From: Xiphias gladius
Taxonomy: Eukaryota > Chordata > Actinopteri > Istiophoriformes > Xiphiidae
Direction: 5' to 3'
DNA length: 64,000 nt
Assembly: GCF_016859285.1 (NCBI RefSeq)
Contig: NC_053407.1
Span: forward strand, 22,098,715 to 22,162,714
Shown: one piece after another, positions 60,941-64,000 of the stretch
How positions within the stretch are numbered: position 1 is the stretch's first letter
Layout: every line of letters begins with the position of its first letter
Program-made: the position numbers and the translations under genes
Notes under the pieces: generated by a model
Databases searched by the model: none
The model's input: only the letters and a program-made list of their open reading frames with translations
What the model was told of the DNA's origin: nothing

Positions 60941-62754
60941 TTTAAATAATTACTAGGAATTTGTGTTTTAAATATACCAATTTGCTTGTCAGTTTTGTGA
61001 CAAACAAAACACCCACAATACCTTTCTGAAGCCATTGTCAGAAACAGTTTTACAATTAGACCTTGATATAGAAACCTGTTGCTGTTTGTACATCGCATTA
61101 AATGTCTTGCAGTTTAGATTAATTGGTCTATCTTTGCCTCCTCACTCTGCCTCTCTCATACTTACACACACCCACGTCTACTTTCCAAGCACATCTCCTG
61201 CTGTCTTTCACACCCCTACACATCCTGCATGTTACGTTGGTACCTCAAAAAATGACTCATTACATATTTAACAAGTGTTTAGTGTAAAGCTTCCCGTCTA
61301 AAGTAATTTTCTCTTCTCTCAGAATATCTTTGAAGCAGACTGTGTGCTACATGAAGCAGCGAAGACTGTCATTTTGTCTCTGATTATATTATCCTGCTGT
61401 TTTCTGGGGCAGAGTGTAGGAGCGTCAGCGGTGGCCGTGGCCCTCCACATACCTCCCTGTCATATAAAGAGCAACAGCCGCAGTTTTAAACAATAAACAT
61501 CATAACCGTGACAGCGGTGTGTGTCCATTGGGGATATATGTGTATTATATTCTAGATTTGTGTAAATGTGCATGGATGTGTTGATGCTTTGCAGCAGGAC
61601 AGATAGATTGTCCATGCATGTGTGTGTGTTTGTGTGTAGTACCACTTAACTACACTCCATTCAGTCTTGTCATCTGTTCCTTATGTTTCACCATAACAAC
61701 TAATATCTCTGATAACATTTCATTTCCATCATTTTAAGCTCAACTTTAGGCATGTCTTGTCACCTCGTTGTATTACTTTGGTGCTGTTCTGTGTCAAAAA
61801 AACAAAAAACCTATGTTTTAGAAGCAATTAGCTTCTTACCAGTTGTCTAAAATGATGTTTTTACTTTGTGTGTACGTGTGATTTCGAGTTTTTTTAGATA
61901 AATCACAGGATTCAGTTTTCCTCTGCAGCGTAAGAAAATGTTTTTGCTACTTAAGCAAAAAAAGACCATTTAAAACATTAGGTTTTCTGAAATATGCATT
62001 GTCTCATAACTGAAAACAGGGCTTTTCTTTCTTAGCTCAAATAAGATTGACATTTTAGAGATCCATAGTTTTCAAAGGACAGTGGTAAAAGACAACAATA
62101 TTTACACAGTCTTATTTGGGGTGTAATGTATACCTGGGGCATGCAGAGACCTGGTTATTCATCTCTTTTTTACATCATTCTAATATTATGCATGGTTCTG
62201 ATCATCTGTGTGGGTGCATGAGTGTCTTTGACCTCTCCGCATCCAGCAAATTTGACAGTTTTGCACAAAGTGATTTACCTCCACAGCTGAGGGTGAATTC
62301 AGTTTTGTTTCTGACCGCCTGGACTCAGCTTCATTTACCTTTTTTATCTTCATCTTCTATGATGGAAGATGAGAGCAACAATAAAGTGTATCCTCTGCAT
62401 TACCACTGTTAATACCTCTGTGACTTACTTTTATCTCAGCATGTATACCATCGTTATACTGGTAATCATCATACATGTTTTTTCTGAACTGACTAACAAC
62501 TACGTAACTGGAGTTGAGGACGCACCTGCGAACACATGGCAGAGAATGATCAAAAACCTGGAGAGAATGTTTTGGACACAACAGTGTCTCAGTCGGGAGT
62601 ACTCCAGCTAGCATACCCAGGTTTCTCAAACCCGAATCCGGTGTTTACATGTGCAAAACATAACCAGGTCAGGTGAAGTTATTTGTAAAGCAAGGATCAC
62701 GGGGTAAACAAAATATCAGACTCTAACATGGGTGACTGTTTCTAATTTCCAGTC

Positions 62755-62935
62755 AATGTTGGTACCTTTTGACCATGACCACAGCTGTTCCCTAACCTTA
62801 ACCAAGTGGTAATCATTGTAGCCATGATGTAGAAAGTCCCCTAAACTTAACAAGTAGTAATGATGATTCCCTAAACCCAACCAAGTCTTTTTTTTTGCCT
62901 AAACCCTACCAAACCTTAACATTAGCATTTTCACA
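62755..62935. repeat. Dispersed repeat with CCTAAAC/AACC words
   Basis: Repeating phrases CCTAACCTTAACCAAGTGG, CCCTAAACCCAACCAAGTC and GCCTAAACCCTACC are typical of a low-copy-length fish interspersed repeat. They are not telomeric (no TTAGGG register). No protein is encoded. Confidence 0.4.
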
Positions 62936-64000
62936 TCATAAAACAGGTTTATTTTTCAACAGTGATTTATAACAGTTTTGGAAGGCACAGACAGTGTGTA
63001 ATTCTAAAATGATGTATTTCGTTAATTAATTTGGAGGACTTGTCGGGGATACTAGTGTGCTCAGTGTTAAGGTTCAGGCAGACCTAGACCTGGAATGGAT
63101 GGCCTGATACAGTGCTGGCCCAACGGTATTCACTCCCTTTCCTGAGCTGGGGGAATGATAAGGACTAAAGAACTCAATCTCCAGCCACTTTAATACAATA
63201 CGTGGTCTGATTCTGTGCTGAGTGATGAATAAAGATTGAGGGTTTAAGTTGCCTTGGGAGAAGGTATAGTGAAAGGGATGATGAGTGTGTACTGGCAGCT
63301 TTATGCTCCCTGGTAACTACTGCTGCTCAGCGTTGTACACTGTAAATACGACGTTAGGTACTGTAGTGCACAGGGACGAAACAGGCAATGCACTTCAATG
63401 TGGAGCCAACCAAGGTCAAAATTTAATGTTATGAACAAGTCCAGCCTTTATAAAGCAGAAGAGGCCACTCAGTTTCCACAGTTACTGAATCACTGGCTGT
63501 CTGACAGAGAAAACAAGTTTATTAAACCCAGCGTGAAAGCATATGCGTCCAAGTGGAGTAAAAAAAAATTTATAGAAATCAGTGTATTCGATGACAAAGA
63601 GTAGTGAAAGTTCTCTCAGCACGCTGTTTCATAAGTTTAATTACCAGGGCTCCCATGGGCCTGAAATACTTGAGTTTGGGACTTTGATTAAAATAAAATG
63701 AAACCATAAATCAGTTACTTTAAATTGGTGAATAGATGTAGTTGTAGAAGTACTTGGTATGACATTGCAAAAGTGTTTTTGGCACTATGCCGCAGTGTGG
63801 ACCATTGATGAAATGGGAAAGCACAACTGTAGTGGGAAGACTTTCATAGGTTTAGATGTAAAAACAAATTCTCTACGGGGCAACTCCATTATGAAAAGTC
63901 CTTTTTCATGGTGAAACTGGATGGTTTCATATAGCCACAGTAGTTACACATTTAAAGGAGTAATCAACACCATATTTTTTTAGTTATTTTTGTCTGATAT

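Larger units (their letters stand above)
56265..64000. other. tmem117: tmem117 intron 3 (within window), no exon seen
   Basis: No segment matches the next expected tmem117 text, and no other exon chain is visible. The interval holds the simple repeats, the candidate regulatory element and the dispersed elements listed separately. Frames of 60-140 codons (for example 57799-58218 minus) show no family resemblance. Confidence 0.5.

Overview
The window looks like a teleost, probably percomorph, nuclear genome. It has vertebrate genes split by GT-AG introns, long AT-rich introns and intergenic DNA, many microsatellites, and several short dispersed repeats of the kind common in perciform fish. I assembled four protein-coding loci by hand from splice sites and reading frames. 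The family calls come from remembered protein families; no database search was run.

Layout. Bases 1-16,200 hold no recognisable gene, apart from one unexplained open frame on the minus strand (9244-9465). A possible signal-peptide first exon lies at 16297-16378. irak4 follows on the plus strand (11 coding exons, 18305-25140, 462 aa). twf1 (twinfilin-1) is on the minus strand (9 coding exons, 34821-26625, 350 aa), tail-to-tail with irak4. tmem117 runs on the plus strand from a CpG-rich start near 37 kb. Its first two coding exons are 38929-39208 and 56132-56264, and the rest of the gene lies beyond the right edge. The order and orientation irak4(+), twf1(-), tmem117(+) match the human IRAK4-TWF1-TMEM117 block on chromosome 12.

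The most interesting locus is nested antisense inside the 16.9-kb tmem117 intron. It is a class A, P2Y-like G-protein-coupled receptor with an almost complete second exon (48341-49341). A tiny first coding exon (51225-51261) supplies the start codon and joins in frame. The receptor keeps the general GPCR landmarks but lacks the two basic residues (6.55 and 7.39) that bind phosphate in nucleotide-sensing P2Y receptors, so its ligand may differ.

The genes are not an operon. irak4 acts in Toll/IL-1 receptor signalling, twf1 in actin turnover, tmem117 encodes a poorly understood membrane protein, and the nested receptor is a probable cell-surface sensor. The remaining DNA holds MITE-like elements with visible terminal inverted repeats, shared dispersed-repeat families, simple repeats, and a few stretches that look like conserved regulatory elements.
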